Part shown: positions 12,186 through 24,222 of the stretch, piece after piece
Numbering within the stretch: the first letter of the stretch is position 1
Layout: every line of letters begins with the position of its first letter
Source of the DNA: Hedera helix
Lineage: Eukaryota; Streptophyta; Magnoliopsida; Apiales; Araliaceae
Direction: 5' to 3'
Length of the DNA stretch: 64,000 nt
NCBI GenBank assembly: GCA_947179155.2
Contig: OX359270.1
Span: forward strand, 5,694,577 to 5,758,576
Made by a program: the position numbers and the translations under genes
Notes under the pieces: generated by a model
What the model was told of the DNA's origin: nothing
What the model saw: the letters and a program-made list of their open reading frames with translations, nothing else
Database searches by the model: none

Positions 12186-12324
12186 AAAAAAACTCGACCC
12201 GGACCGACCCGACTCGACTCGGACCGACCCGACTCGACTCGGACCGACCCGACCCGGAGCTGGAAAAATCTGCTTAGCAGATTGTTCTGACGCAGCTGCG
12301 TCAGTCCTGACGCGGCTGCGTCAG
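12186..12324. repeat. GC-rich tandem repeat plus three palindromes
   Basis: The phrase CCGACCCGACTCGACTCGGA repeats about three times (12190-12260). Then come AATCTGCTTAGCAGATT (12268-12284), the perfect 18-bp palindrome CTGACGCAGCTGCGTCAG (12287-12304) and a near copy at 12307-12324. This GC-rich block stands out in an AT-rich LTR. Confidence 0.85.
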
Positions 12325-12945
12325 CCATTTTGTCCGAAAGTCAACTGTTTGACTGCTCGACCCTCCGACGCTCCGACAGCCATAACTTCTTCATTTTAAA
12401 ATATTTTGGGGTAATTCTTGAGTCCATACTCATCCAAATTTCCCCCTCTACAATTTCTCTTTATATCACAAATCCAAATTCCGAACGGAACTAGGCTAAA
12501 AATGGCTCACAAGGACAAAGTGAAAACTAAAATCACAAATCCTTGATTTTAAAGGTTCAAACTTGAATAAAATAAACTCTACACATCCAAATGACACCAA
12601 CTTAGTGTTGTTGTCTTCCTAACTTCTTCTTTTACAACATTTCATGGTTCAATCATATTTTTGAAAATGTTTGACACGAAATTTAAAGATCGAACCACTT
12701 AGGGTTTTACCGGTAATCACAATATGAAATTTTCTTCCATTTATTTGCATACCACTCATACCAATACATGATTTAAACCTATCAAACCATGAATCTACCT
12801 ATATATCATAGATTTAGACTTCTAGAGCATCAAAATAACTTTTGATCGGTTAAAAATATATTTTTGACCGTTTAAAACTTATATAAATTATAAAAATGAA
12901 CTAAGGAAGAGATAGAGCACTTTTGAACCTCTTGGACATGGATGC

Positions 12946-15211
12946 TGTGACACCCAGGAGTTTAAAAATAATTCCAAATAAAGATTATGATAAAATTAAG
13001 TAAAGGTTAGCAATTAAAACCTAGTGTTGAATGATAGAAGGTATTAAGAAATGAATTATGAAATGTGAAGAAGATTTATAGGAATTAAGAAAAGAAGGAC
13101 GAATGTATAGAGTATAAATGATGTGCGATAGATGGTATGAAATAAGCTAATAGAGTAAGGAGATGAATGGTTAAAAGGAAGGAAATTTTTCAGAAAGTAA
13201 GAAACTATCTTGATAAGTATATCAAGAAACGAGTTAAGGTTTTATTAAGAAATTTTTAGAGAAATATGAAATGTGGTATTACAAAGAAATTGTGAATTAA
13301 GTTAAGAATTTAATATTCCGACTGTTACGATCAGTATGATGTCATTTGTTAAAAATGTGAATTATGGATATTAAGAGGTAGGTTATGATTATTATGGATG
13401 GGGTTTATTCAGCAATATAAAGGTATAACAAGGCGCTATAAATAATATATGTATGATTATTACGGTAATTATGATTCCGATGACGGAATCCTGTTAAGGG
13501 GGGAAGAATGTGAGGATCCGAATTTCAGGATTAAGAATTAATTGATAAAAATATCAAGGTTGTTTAAGTTAATTATTATTTAAAGTGTTTGAAGGAATTT
13601 AATTAGTAAATTAAATTTGTACAAAGATAGTGATGAATTATGTGAATTTAAAATAATTGAAAAGTAAATAAATTGTGTAAATACAATTTATGAAGAATAA
13701 AAGAAATTTCAGGTAATTGTACATACCGAACATGTCCCAGACGCGCGAAAATTACGAAATTGCCCCGGATCTTTTCTGTTAATGCCGAACGTGTCCCTAA
13801 GGGCGCGGAAGTTACGGAAATACCCTTGGACTTTCCAGAAAATTCCGATTTTGTCCCTTTGACCGCGGAAATGACTAAAATGCCCCCAGAATCAGATTTT
13901 AATGAAATAAATGTTTAAAAATTGTTTAAAAATCATAGAAAATTATAGAAAAATACTAAAAATATAGAAATGATGTTTGAACATTAAGTTTAATATTTTT
14001 GTAAAAATATTAAATATTGGGGATTAATATTTAAATATTTTAAATATTAATCTAATGAGTTTAAAGGGTAGAAAAGGAATAAATGAAAATCCGGACAACT
14101 GATTATGCTAAAATTTATCCAATGAGTCGGGTTGTCCGTAACGAAGATATTTGATATTAAGTTAAATGAATATATTAAGGGAAGAGGTTAATATAGTTAA
14201 CCGTATAAGTTAAAAAATTAGTCCGGAAATGATATTAATTAAATAAATTAATATCATAAAGAGATGAATAATTATTATTTGATTATTTTATGATCATAGG
14301 TTGATCGTGTTAAGGGTTTGAGATATCAATTTAAATAACTGGACGCCAAGCAAGTTCTTCAGTCCCTTTTTATGTTAAATGTTGGACTGTATGATATATA
14401 ATTCTTGTTTTAAATGCATACAAATTAGGTGTTACGTGATACGTGATTAATATGACCACAATGTGTATTTTGTGCAACGATATGAATATATATGAGATAT
14501 ATGGCTATAGTAGAAGCACAAGCACTTGATGTATGACACACACCAAGCATGATAAGGTATGTACTACGTGAATTATAACTGTTGAACTTGCTGAGCCGTT
14601 GTGCTCATTACTTGCTTAATAAACATTTTTGCAGGAAAGAAATGAATTTCAAAAATATCAGATGATACAAAGACGGATAATCACAGAAGGTTGTGAACAT
14701 TATTGTTATATTTCAATAACATAATGTGAATACTATTGTGAGGTTTATAGTGTTATTTTGTACGTACATATATGTTGAATCCAGACAGGATAAGTCAAGT
14801 TTTGAACTGTGATTGTACTAGATAGATGTTACAATAGAAATTATTAAATGGCTTAACTATGGATTATGAAATCAAGAATAAATTGTATGGATATAAACAA
14901 TACTAAATTGTGAATGTTGAGTTGTATGACACTAGTAAGAGAAAAGAAAAAGGTTAAGGTTGCGATCCAAGGACTAGGATTCAGATGTAAAGATTTTAAA
15001 CATCCAAATGTTTTAATACAACGATTGAATCGAGAAAAAAGAAAAAATTTATATCGAAAATTTGGTAACCGATGATATTGAAATTAAATAAGGGATCAAT
15101 TTAGGTGATGAAAGATTTATTAACGGACCGAAATTTGGACGTAATGAAAATAATGTTTATTAAATATAAGATTTAAGGGAATAAAGTGGGTCGAATTTCG
15201 GGGTCGTTACA
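12946..15211 (+). repeat. Left LTR of the LARD-like element
   Basis: Begins TGTGACACCCAGGAG and ends GGGGTCGTTACA. A purine run AAGGGGGGAAGAA at 13496-13508, followed by TGTGAGGATCCG at 13509, looks like an older polypurine tract and LTR start inside the present LTR. It lacks a 25-bp segment present in the right LTR near 18148. Confidence 0.92.
14584..14624 (+). promoter_or_regulatory. Conserved LTR 3' motif
   Basis: AACTTGCTGAGCCGTTGTGC continuing TCATTACTTGCTTAATAAA. The same pattern is found in LTRs A, B and C and in the second copy at 19217-19257. A role at the transcript 3' end is an inference from its position. Confidence 0.55.
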
Positions 15212-15213
15212 GT

Positions 15214-15225
15214 TGGTATCAGAGC
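15214..15225 (+). promoter_or_regulatory. Primer-binding site (initiator tRNA-Met)
   Basis: TGGTATCAGAGC, two bases after the left LTR. It is complementary to the 3' end of initiator tRNA-Met, the usual primer for plant LTR elements. Confidence 0.92.
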
Positions 15226-17546
15226 TAGAGGTTATAAACCTTAGGTAAATGATACCCTAGACTATAACCTTAGTAAGAAAGAGTACAACTAGTTGCGTGT
15301 TCTGAAAACCCAAGCGTATAGTAAGCTCGTGACTCATGATTGTATGGTGGAGCCCCTTTAGCGAATGGGCGACTATGGCCTGACTAGGACAAGCTCCTCA
15401 ACCATATGATTATGGTAAGTTCCTGAGTCCAAATACGTGATAAGTTTGATGAACATAGGAAAATTAAAATAGAGAGATATAAGTTGAGAAAGATGTTCTC
15501 AGATATTGGCTAAAGCGAAGGAAATATGAAACTTATAAGAATATAAGAAAGAGATGAAGATGTTAAGAAGGATTTGATTAAAACGAATTAAGAAAATTAT
15601 AAGTTCAATTAAGAACATATCTAAAGGAATAATTGAAATGATTCAAAGATGAATCTCAAAGAAAATCAGGGGACACCTGATTTAAGCAATAAAGATGACA
15701 AGGTAATCTAAAACGTATAGGAAGAGATCATAATAATATGATCAGGAATAGTGAGAGGATCGTACTACGATACGATCATAAGACAAGAGAAACGAGTACG
15801 GAATGGATTGTGAAACAAGAACATGATGGGATCAAGTAAAAATGTGAAATAACAGAGAGACCTGTTAATGGTCGAAAAGCCATATTTTAATGTTATAAAG
15901 AGATATGGTACTATGAAATAGTACAAGAAGAATTCAGAGAATGATGAGACATGAATGACAGAAAGGTTATGATAAGGGGGTAGAAAGCTTGGGTACGGAA
16001 TTTCATTTGAGAACTCATGTGGTGACTGAATTGCACAATCCTTTGTATGGACGGGGGATTTGTGTTTACTTAGTTACTATGTGATAATCATTGAAATGTT
16101 AGAGTCGCGCTAAGAGTTTATGATAGATAGATAATATTAAGTTTAGGCACGAGTTCTTAAAACTCATGCATATGGTAAGTCCATGACTCATAATTGTATG
16201 GTATGTTTTGAGCCCCTCAGCATATGGATAGTCTTTGACTTGTTCTCAGACTACGTATTGCTAGGACAAGCTTCTAAACTCATATTCTTGTGGTAAGTTC
16301 CTGGACTCATAATGTGTGGCAAGTTTGATGAACTATACGGGGGTATAGAAAAGCTGGAGTAGATAGATATTTTAATGTGATAAATGAAAATAGTCCTAGC
16401 AATAATTTAATATTTAAGTAAAGAAGCAGAAGGTGAATGGTTAGGGAATTTAGGATATCCCCATTCTTCTAGCTTTGCTAGATTACGAAAATTTGGCCTC
16501 AAGTTGATTTGGCACGTGTGTGCTTTGAGAAATATAAATGAAATTTTTAAGCGATTTAAAAAAATGTCTATGCTACTTGTCTCGGCTAGACAAAAATGTT
16601 TTTACATCAAAATGTATTTCAAAATAATCATCCACGCACCTTTTAGCCCGGTGTAGATGTGATGAATGACGGAATGCTCAACGTGTTGTTGAGACGGTGC
16701 GGTACTATTTCGTCATAAGATGATTCAACACCATAAAGTATGGTTTATGGTGTAGGAATTATTAACGATGAAATTCTCAACGGACTGTCAAGATGATGCG
16801 GTAACATGAAGTCATAAATAATTTTGATTTATGAAGTATGTCAAAGCTATAAGTCATTGCCATTTGACTCGGCTAAACGTTTTGAAAAGTTTTGACATGA
16901 TGAATGTTTTAACAAAATTTCTGCGGATTATAAAGTGTTAAAAGAAAGTCTATGCTAATTGATCTAGCTAGACAAGCGTTGAAGAAGTATAAGTCTAGGC
17001 TATTGATTCAGCTAGACAAATTTTAACATATATTTATTGAATTCGTATTCTTCGAAGTTATACCAAATCAAATTACTTTTGAATGAATTCTAAGGCTGAG
17101 ATGAACAAAAAGATTAAGAATATTGCAGGTTGATTGAATGGTCACCTGGCATAAGAGACACAGGCATTGCAGATTGATCATCTGACGTGCCAATGTATGG
17201 TGAAACATCCATCACTTTAATGACAGATTGATCCACTGTCAGGGTTTGCAGTATGAAGTACTCGGGGAACGAAGTACTGTAAACCGGGATAAATGTTCAT
17301 TCAGCATATCATGAAAGTTTTCCAAAATAAATTTTTGAATTCTTCTACTCTTATGAAGATTGGATGGTAGGATGGGGTAGTGAACGATAATGAAAGTAAT
17401 AATTGTGAAGTAAAGAAAGTATGAAATGTGATGGATTAGAAAAGTGTAATGTGCAATGACTACAAGAATGAAATAAAGATATGTGGAATAAATGCAAAGA
17501 AATTGTGAAGTATGAGTACATAGAAATTTCGAGGACGAAATTTTAT
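15226..17546 (+). other. Non-coding interior of the LARD-like element
   Basis: No reading frame resembling gag or pol is visible on either strand. The interior has an internal duplication: about 15305-15450 and 16160-16335 share phrases such as GGTAAGTTCCTG and AAGTTTGATGAAC. It also has several copies of a phrase like CTANTTGNNTCNGCTAGACAA, which recurs in LTR C near 53495. Confidence 0.75.
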
Positions 17547-17560
17547 GAAGGAGGGGTGAA
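17547..17560 (+). promoter_or_regulatory. Polypurine tract
   Basis: GAAGGAGGGGTGAA immediately before the right LTR, preceded by GAGGACGAAATTTTAT, a common context for the plus-strand primer. Confidence 0.75.
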
Positions 17561-19844
17561 TGTGACACCCAGGATTTTAAAAATAATTCCAAATAAAGAT
17601 TATGATAAAATTAAGTAAAGGTTAGCAATTAAAACCTAGTGTTGAATGATAGAAGGTATTAAGAAATGAATTATGAAATGTGAAGAAGATTTATAGGAAT
17701 TAAGAAAAGAAGGACGAATGTATAGAGTATAAATGATGTGCGATAGATGGTATGAAATAAGCTAATAGAGTAAGGAGATGAATGGTTAAAAGGAAGGAAA
17801 TTTTTCAGAAAGTAAGAAACTATCTTGATAAGTATATCAAGAAACGAGTTAAGGTTTTATTAAGAAATTTTTAGAGAAATATGAAATGTGGTATTACAAA
17901 GAAATTGTGAATTAAGTTAAGAATTTAATATTCCGACTGTTACGATCAGTATGATGTCATTTGTTAAAAATGTGAATTATGGATATTAAGAGGTAGGTTA
18001 TGATTATTATGGATGAGGTTTATTCAGCAATATAAAGGTATAACAAGGCGCTATAAATAATATATGTATGATTATTACGGTAATTATGATTCCGAGGACG
18101 GAATCCTGTTAAGGGGGGAAGAATGTGAGGATCCGAATTTCAGGATTCCTTAAATAATATCAAATAAGAATTAATTGATAAAAATATCAAGGTTGTTTAA
18201 GTTAATTATTATTTAAAGTGTTTGAAGGGATTTAATTAGTAAATTAAATTTGTACAAAGATAGTGATGAATTATGTGAATTTAAAATAATTGAAAAGTAA
18301 ATAAATTGTGTAAATACAATTTATGAAGAATAAAAGAAATTTCAGGTAATTGTACATACCGAACATGTCCCAGACGCGCGAAAATTATGAAATTGCCCCG
18401 GATCTTTTCTGTTAATGCCGAACGTGTCCCTAAGGGTGCGGAAGTTACGAAAATACCCTTGGACTTTCCAGAAAATTCCGATTTTGTCCCTTTGACCGCG
18501 AAAATGACTAAAATGCCCCCAGAATCAGATTTTAATGAAATAAATGTTTAAAAATTGTTTAAAAATCATAGAAAATTATAGAAAAATACTAAAAATATAG
18601 AAATGATGTTTGGACATTAAGTTTAATATTTTTGTAAAAATATTAAATATTAGGGATTAATATTTAAATATTTTAAATATTAATCTAATGAGTTTAAAAG
18701 GTAGAAAATGAATAAATGAAAATCCGGACAACTGATTATGCTAAAATTTATCCAATGAGTCGGGTTGTCCGTAACGAAGATATTTGATATTAAGTTAAAT
18801 GAATATATTAAGGGAAGAGGTTAATATAGTTAACCGTATAAGTAAAAAAATTAGTCCGGAAATGATATTAATTAAATAAATTAATATCATAAAGAGATGA
18901 ATAATTATTATTTGATTATTTTATGATCATAGGTTGATCGTGTTAAGGGTTTGAGATATCAATTTAAATAACTGGACGCCAAGCAAGTTCTTCAGTCCCT
19001 TTTTATGTTAAATGTTGGACTGTATGATATATAATTCTTGTTTTAAATGCATACAAATTATGTGTTACGTGATACGTGATTAATATGACCACAATGTGTA
19101 TTTTGTGCAACGATATGAATATATATGAGATATATGACTATAGTAGAAGCACAAGCACTTGATGTATGACACACACCAAGCATGATAAGGTATGTACTAC
19201 GTGAATTATAACTGTTGAACTTGCTGAGCCGTTGTGCTCATTACTTGCTTAATAAACATTTTTGCAGGAAAGAAATGAATTTCAAAAATATCAGATGATA
19301 CAAAGACGGATAATCACAGAAGGTTGTGAACATTATTGTTATATTTCAATAACATAATGTGAATACTATTGTGAGGTTTATAGTGTTATTTTGTACGTAC
19401 ATATATGTTGAATCCAGACAGGATAAGTCAAGTTTTGAACTGTGATTGTACTAGATAGATGTTACAATAGAAATTATTAAATGGCTTAACTATGGATTAT
19501 GAAATCAAGAATAAATTGTATGGATATAAACAATACTAAATTGTGAATGTTGAGCTGTATGACACTAGTAAGAGAAAAGAAAAAGGTTAAGGTTGCGATC
19601 CAGGGACTAGGATTCAGATGTAAAGATTTTAAACATCCAAATGTTTTAATACAACGATTGAATCGAGAAAAAAGAAAAAATTTATATCGAAAATTTGGTA
19701 ACCGATGATATTGAAATTAAATAAGGGATCAATTTAGGTGATGAAAGATTTATTAACGGATCGAAATTTGGACGTAATGAAAATAATGTTTATTAAATAT
19801 AAGATTTAAGGGAATAAAGTGGGTCGAATTTCGAGGTCGTTACA
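17561..19844 (+). repeat. Right LTR of the LARD-like element
   Basis: 2284 bp beginning TGTGACACCCAGG and ending GAGGTCGTTACA, nearly identical to the left LTR. The internal purine run and TGTGAGGATCC start recur at 18111-18124, here preceded by GAGGACGGAATCC. Confidence 0.92.
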
Positions 19845-20028
19845 GATGCTCTTCTTCTTCTTGATATGATCTTGCTACGGACTCCTCCTTGACTATTCTC
19901 TAGCACTTTTTCTTGGTGGATCTTCAATCTCACTAAGTTTACTTCATTTTCTCTCAAAGAACGCTCTATTTTCTCTCTAGCATTTCTAGACAAATGGCTA
20001 ACCAACACAAACCATTGGTGCACCACTC

Positions 20029-20036
20029 TATATATA
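20029..20036 (-). promoter_or_regulatory. TATA box of LTR B
   Basis: Minus-strand GCTATATATAGAGTGG. The sequence after it resembles the region after the TATA box of LTR C (51497). Confidence 0.6.
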
Positions 20037-20049
20037 GCACTCCCTTAAT

Positions 20050-21776
20050 CCTCATCAACATCCCCTAATCAACTAACATAGGTGAATTAAAAGGTTAATC
20101 CATGCTTACTATTTTAGTGAATGACTACTTGATGGACTTGGTGATTGACCAAGTGATTGACCACCATGAATGACAAGTTTGATTGACTAGGGTGGTTGGG
20201 TAGTTGGTGAACAATTCACCCAACACTTAACCCACATGTGGTTAACTCTCATAAAACCTATGGTTAAAGTACTACACTTAACCTTGGTCACTTAAAACTC
20301 AACCTTAGTTAGGGCTCATCTTATTTATATATCTCACAACAACTAACCACAATGTGGTTAATTCTCTACATTAAAATGACCTAGGTTAGTTCACTCACCC
20401 AACCATGGTCTAAACTCATCAATTAAACATACACACATCTTCCACCAAATAACCCAAGTAGGGTTAATTCTCTACAATCAATTATACATATATATTCAAT
20501 ATATTTATATAATTACTAACACTTAACTCTAGCATTGGTTAAGGTTTTATTTTTATTACCACTTAGGGTTAACAAGTAACCCAACAATGGTCAGTTCTCT
20601 ACAACATAAATTCATAAGAATTGATCATTTTCATTGATTAGGGTTAGTGAATCACCCCTTGGTTAATTCATTTAACCAACATTGGTTAACTCTCTACCAA
20701 TTCATATACTTACAACATATATATCTCTACATATTCACCAATAACATTTTATTTAAATTACATCATAGCTTGAATTGACCAATTTAAATTGAATATAAGC
20801 AACATGCATCTTTACCCAATCTCCAAGTGGGACCCCATGTTTGGTCAACACTCTACCTTTTTTCCTTTATTTTTATTATATATACATATCTATATATAAT
20901 ACTTGCAATTTCTACTAACAATTAACCAAGATATGGTTAATCCTCTACAACATGCAACCCATGGTTACCTACCAATTCTACCTTGGTGAATTATATACAT
21001 ACATAATTGTATCTATAATATTCTTCCTACAACTAACTCATGCATAGTTAAATCTTTAATTTATTTACTACCTAGGATTACTCAATTAACTCGTCCATAG
21101 TTAATTCTCATCATCACATTCATTCACCTAGCAATTAACCAATGTTTGGTTAATACTCTCTCTTGTCTACCAACTAGGGTTATTCAATTAACCCTACATT
21201 AGTTAATTCTCTACACTGAATAATATTTTCCCACACTTTGACCAACATTGGACTTTTAAAAGTTTGGGCTACATAGCTTACCTTCCATTGGGCTCTCTTA
21301 TTTAATTACCTACCTTCATGCAAGTATTTCCATATTGGGCTAACACATATAACCCTTTTTGGGCTAGTCCACTAGTAGTAATTAAATTACTTGGACTCAT
21401 AACTAATATAATTAACTTAATTAATTATATTTTACAACATTCCTTTTTACTTTATATTAAAACTAATTACTTTATTAGTTTTGTTGAGTATTAATTACTC
21501 ATTTTTTTATTTGGCTAACAAACACACTTTAGGTATATATATGTATTCATATAATCACCTTCACTTCTCAATTGAATTTATTTCCTTAATAAATTCTCTA
21601 CATGCATCATTAAAAATATTCTTACATTTAATTTCTAACAAATCAATTATGTTAAAAAAAAATGTTTACCCATTTTCTACAAATCTTACTTTTCAAATTC
21701 TAAGTTTTAAACATTAACCTTTAATTAAATCAATTAAGATCTTATATAAAATCTTGAAAATATCTGGGATATTACA
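20050..21776 (-). other. Upstream (U3-like) part of LTR B
   Basis: About 1.7 kb without genes. It is full of irregular repeats of a TTAACC..GGTTAA type phrase (for example GGTTAATTCTCTAC) about 60-100 bp apart. Confidence 0.6.
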
Positions 21777-22079
21777 TTAATCATTTAGTAATATTTAAAG
21801 ACTTAAACAATTAAATATAAATTGTTTAATCACCTTATTATTATTTTTAATTCCTTCCTTTTATTTATTTAATATTAATTAAATAAATACCTAATTTAAT
21901 TAACTTTACTTGTTTATTTATCTTTACATAAACAATTATTTCCTTAAACTTATTTCCCTTTAATTATTATTTAATATTATTTAATTAATAATTAATTAAT
22001 TAATTATCATCAATTCTTTTAATGACTATTGAATATCATTTAAGTAATAATTTCTTAATTACTTAACACCATTTATTAT

Positions 22080-22760
22080 TTAATATTAATTAAATAACGA
22101 ACGATCATTTTATTAACTACACCTCCCTATAATTATTATTTAATATCTCTTAAATAATAATTAAATAATTATCTTATTAACTTTATCTTACTTTAATTAT
22201 TATTTAAAGTTAAATAAATAATAATTAATTAAATATAACAACCTTACATATTACTTAAATTTCAACTAAGTAATAAGTAATTAGTTTATTAATTTTAACC
22301 CTTCTTAATTATTATTTAATTAAATAATAATTAATTAATTATCTTTACTTATTATTTAATATTAGTTAAATAATAAATAATTAGATTTATTAACTTTATT
22401 AACTTTATTCTTCTTTAATTATTATTTAATATCAACTAAATAAAAATTTATTAATAATTACCCTTATTTATTATTTAATATTAATTAAATAATAAATAAT
22501 TATTTTATTAACTTTATTCAACAATAAAATATCTATTGATGAACTTAATTGCTTTATTTATTATTAAATAATAAATAATTAATTTAATTACTTTTAATTC
22601 CCTTTATTTATTATTTAATAACAATTAAACAATAAATAATTAATCATTATTAATTATTATTTTATTTAAATAATAATTAATTTCCTTAAATATTCTTAGT
22701 TTACATTATTTATCATTTAAAGTTTATTTAAATAATAAATAATTATTTTATTCAGGTCTC
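22080..22760. repeat. AT-palindrome array in LTR A
   Basis: Repeated, self-complementary TTATTATTTAATATTAATTAAATAATAAATAATTA-like units, irregularly spaced. It is the LTR A counterpart of the arrays in LTRs B and C. Confidence 0.75.
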
Positions 22761-22849
22761 ATATTAATTATATTAATATTTAAAATATTTCACGACCCGT
22801 TTAATTAATTAAAATCGACCCAGACCTGAAATGGACCTTCACAGGACGC

Positions 22850-22910
22850 CAACTCAGGCGCCTAAGCGCCCAAGGGTGCTGGCAGAGGCACCTAGGCACT
22901 TGCCACTTGC
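22850..22910. repeat. GC-rich palindromic block of LTR A
   Basis: Contains AGGCGCCTAAGCGCC and GGCACCTAGGCACT next to a GACCCAGACC phrase. It occupies the same place as stronger palindromes in LTRs B and C. Confidence 0.5.
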
Positions 22911-23750
22911 AGAATGTAACTCTGGTTTCCTGATTTTCATCTCATGTTTTCCTGATTTTGCCTCCTTTGCATAAACTTGAATAAAATGAAATTTATAAAT
23001 GCAAATGATCTCAAATTGGTCTTGTTGGATTTGTATCTTCCCAAAATACAATTTTCCATTATTGAAACACATTTTTGGACATGTTTTGGCCACGAAAAAT
23101 GGGCTTAAAGTGGACTGTCATGTTTAGGTTTTGAAAATGAACTCCTTTGGTTTCAAAAATCATAACTCACTCATTTAAAAACTTTTGACATAATTCCAAC
23201 TAGGTTTTACTCTTAACTTACATATCTAGCATATGACAAAGTAAAACACACATACAACATGTAGGTTTCCAAATGTATAGCTTCGAATCACACGTTCGAT
23301 TAGGGTTCCGTCGGTAGAAATCGTTTTCAAACTTTTTGCTAAACTTTTTGTAATAAATACACACAAATACACATGTTAAACCCATTGGATCCTAGATTTA
23401 CTAATCTAGCACGGATATAAACATTTATAGTTTTGAAAATGATTTTCTACCATGAAAATCACATATGACACAAAGAGAAGCACAAAGCTAGGGTTTTTAT
23501 GAACTTTTATACCTCTTGGGCTTGTGTGCTATTTTTCTCTTCCTTCCAAAGAATAAGATGAAACTTGAAGACATCCAAGACAGTCCTAGATTCCGTGCAA
23601 TCCTCCTTCAAGCCTCACTTGGTGCTTTATTTTTAATAAAATCTCAAGAACACTAAGTGTTCTTTTCTTTTTCTCTATAACTTACTCTCTCTTTTGTTCT
23701 CTTCAAGATAACCAAATGAACTAAACTCTAGCATACAAAGGAGAGACTCT

Positions 23751-23757
23751 TATTTAT
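23751..23757 (-). promoter_or_regulatory. TATA-like box of LTR A
   Basis: Minus-strand CCATAAATAAGAG, about 0.9 kb upstream of the GC-rich block, the same order as in LTRs B and C. Confidence 0.45.
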
Positions 23758-24005
23758 GGAGAATATTTAAGTGCACTTAAGCTCCATTAATCCACCAACA
23801 ATAGTTGTTTAAGACTAATTAAGCAAGCAAACATAGATCCACATAATAAGGAGATTTGATGGGGCTTGGGAGAGAAATAAGGGATGTTGTTTTCCATGTA
23901 TTCTTGAGCTTTGCACCACTTAACTTCCCTCCCCCAATGTGTCGGTTACTCCCTCTTTTCACAACCAATTTTGCCTTAATGTTTAATTACTAACTTGCTC
24001 ATTTT

Positions 24006-24123
<118 letters not shown>

Positions 24124-24222
24124 GGTCCTATGCTAGCAATTTATCTAGGTCATCAATTGGGCTACCAAACAATTTAAATCATTGGGCCACTTACATGGAT
24201 TGTCATATTCACAAGGTTGAAC

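Larger units (their letters stand above)
12946..19844 (+). mobile_element. Complete non-coding LTR retrotransposon (LARD-like), inserted in LTR B
   Basis: Two nearly identical direct repeats of about 2.27 kb flank a 2.35-kb interior. A perfect target duplication GATGC lies at 12941-12945 and 19845-19849. A primer-binding site TGGTATCAGAGC follows the left LTR and a purine tract precedes the right one. The interior has no gag or pol, so the element needs proteins in trans. By eye the LTRs differ by about 20 bases plus one 25-bp indel, which means insertion is recent. It is the youngest clear layer of the nest. Confidence 0.93.
10685..21776 (-). mobile_element. Solo LTR B, inserted in LTR A
   Basis: It begins TGTGACGACCCCGAATCC and ends TCTGGGATATTACA. 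It is flanked by a perfect 5-bp duplication TTAAT (10680-10684 and 21777-21781). Without the 6.9-kb element inside it, it is about 4.19 kb, close to LTR A, with the same order of parts: AT-palindrome array, GC-rich palindromes, TATA box. It has no coding sequence. Confidence 0.85.

Noticed and set aside
12108..12290. Arg/Asp/Thr/Pro-repeat peptide
   Set aside because: It is a translation of the 20-bp GC-rich tandem repeat in LTR B.
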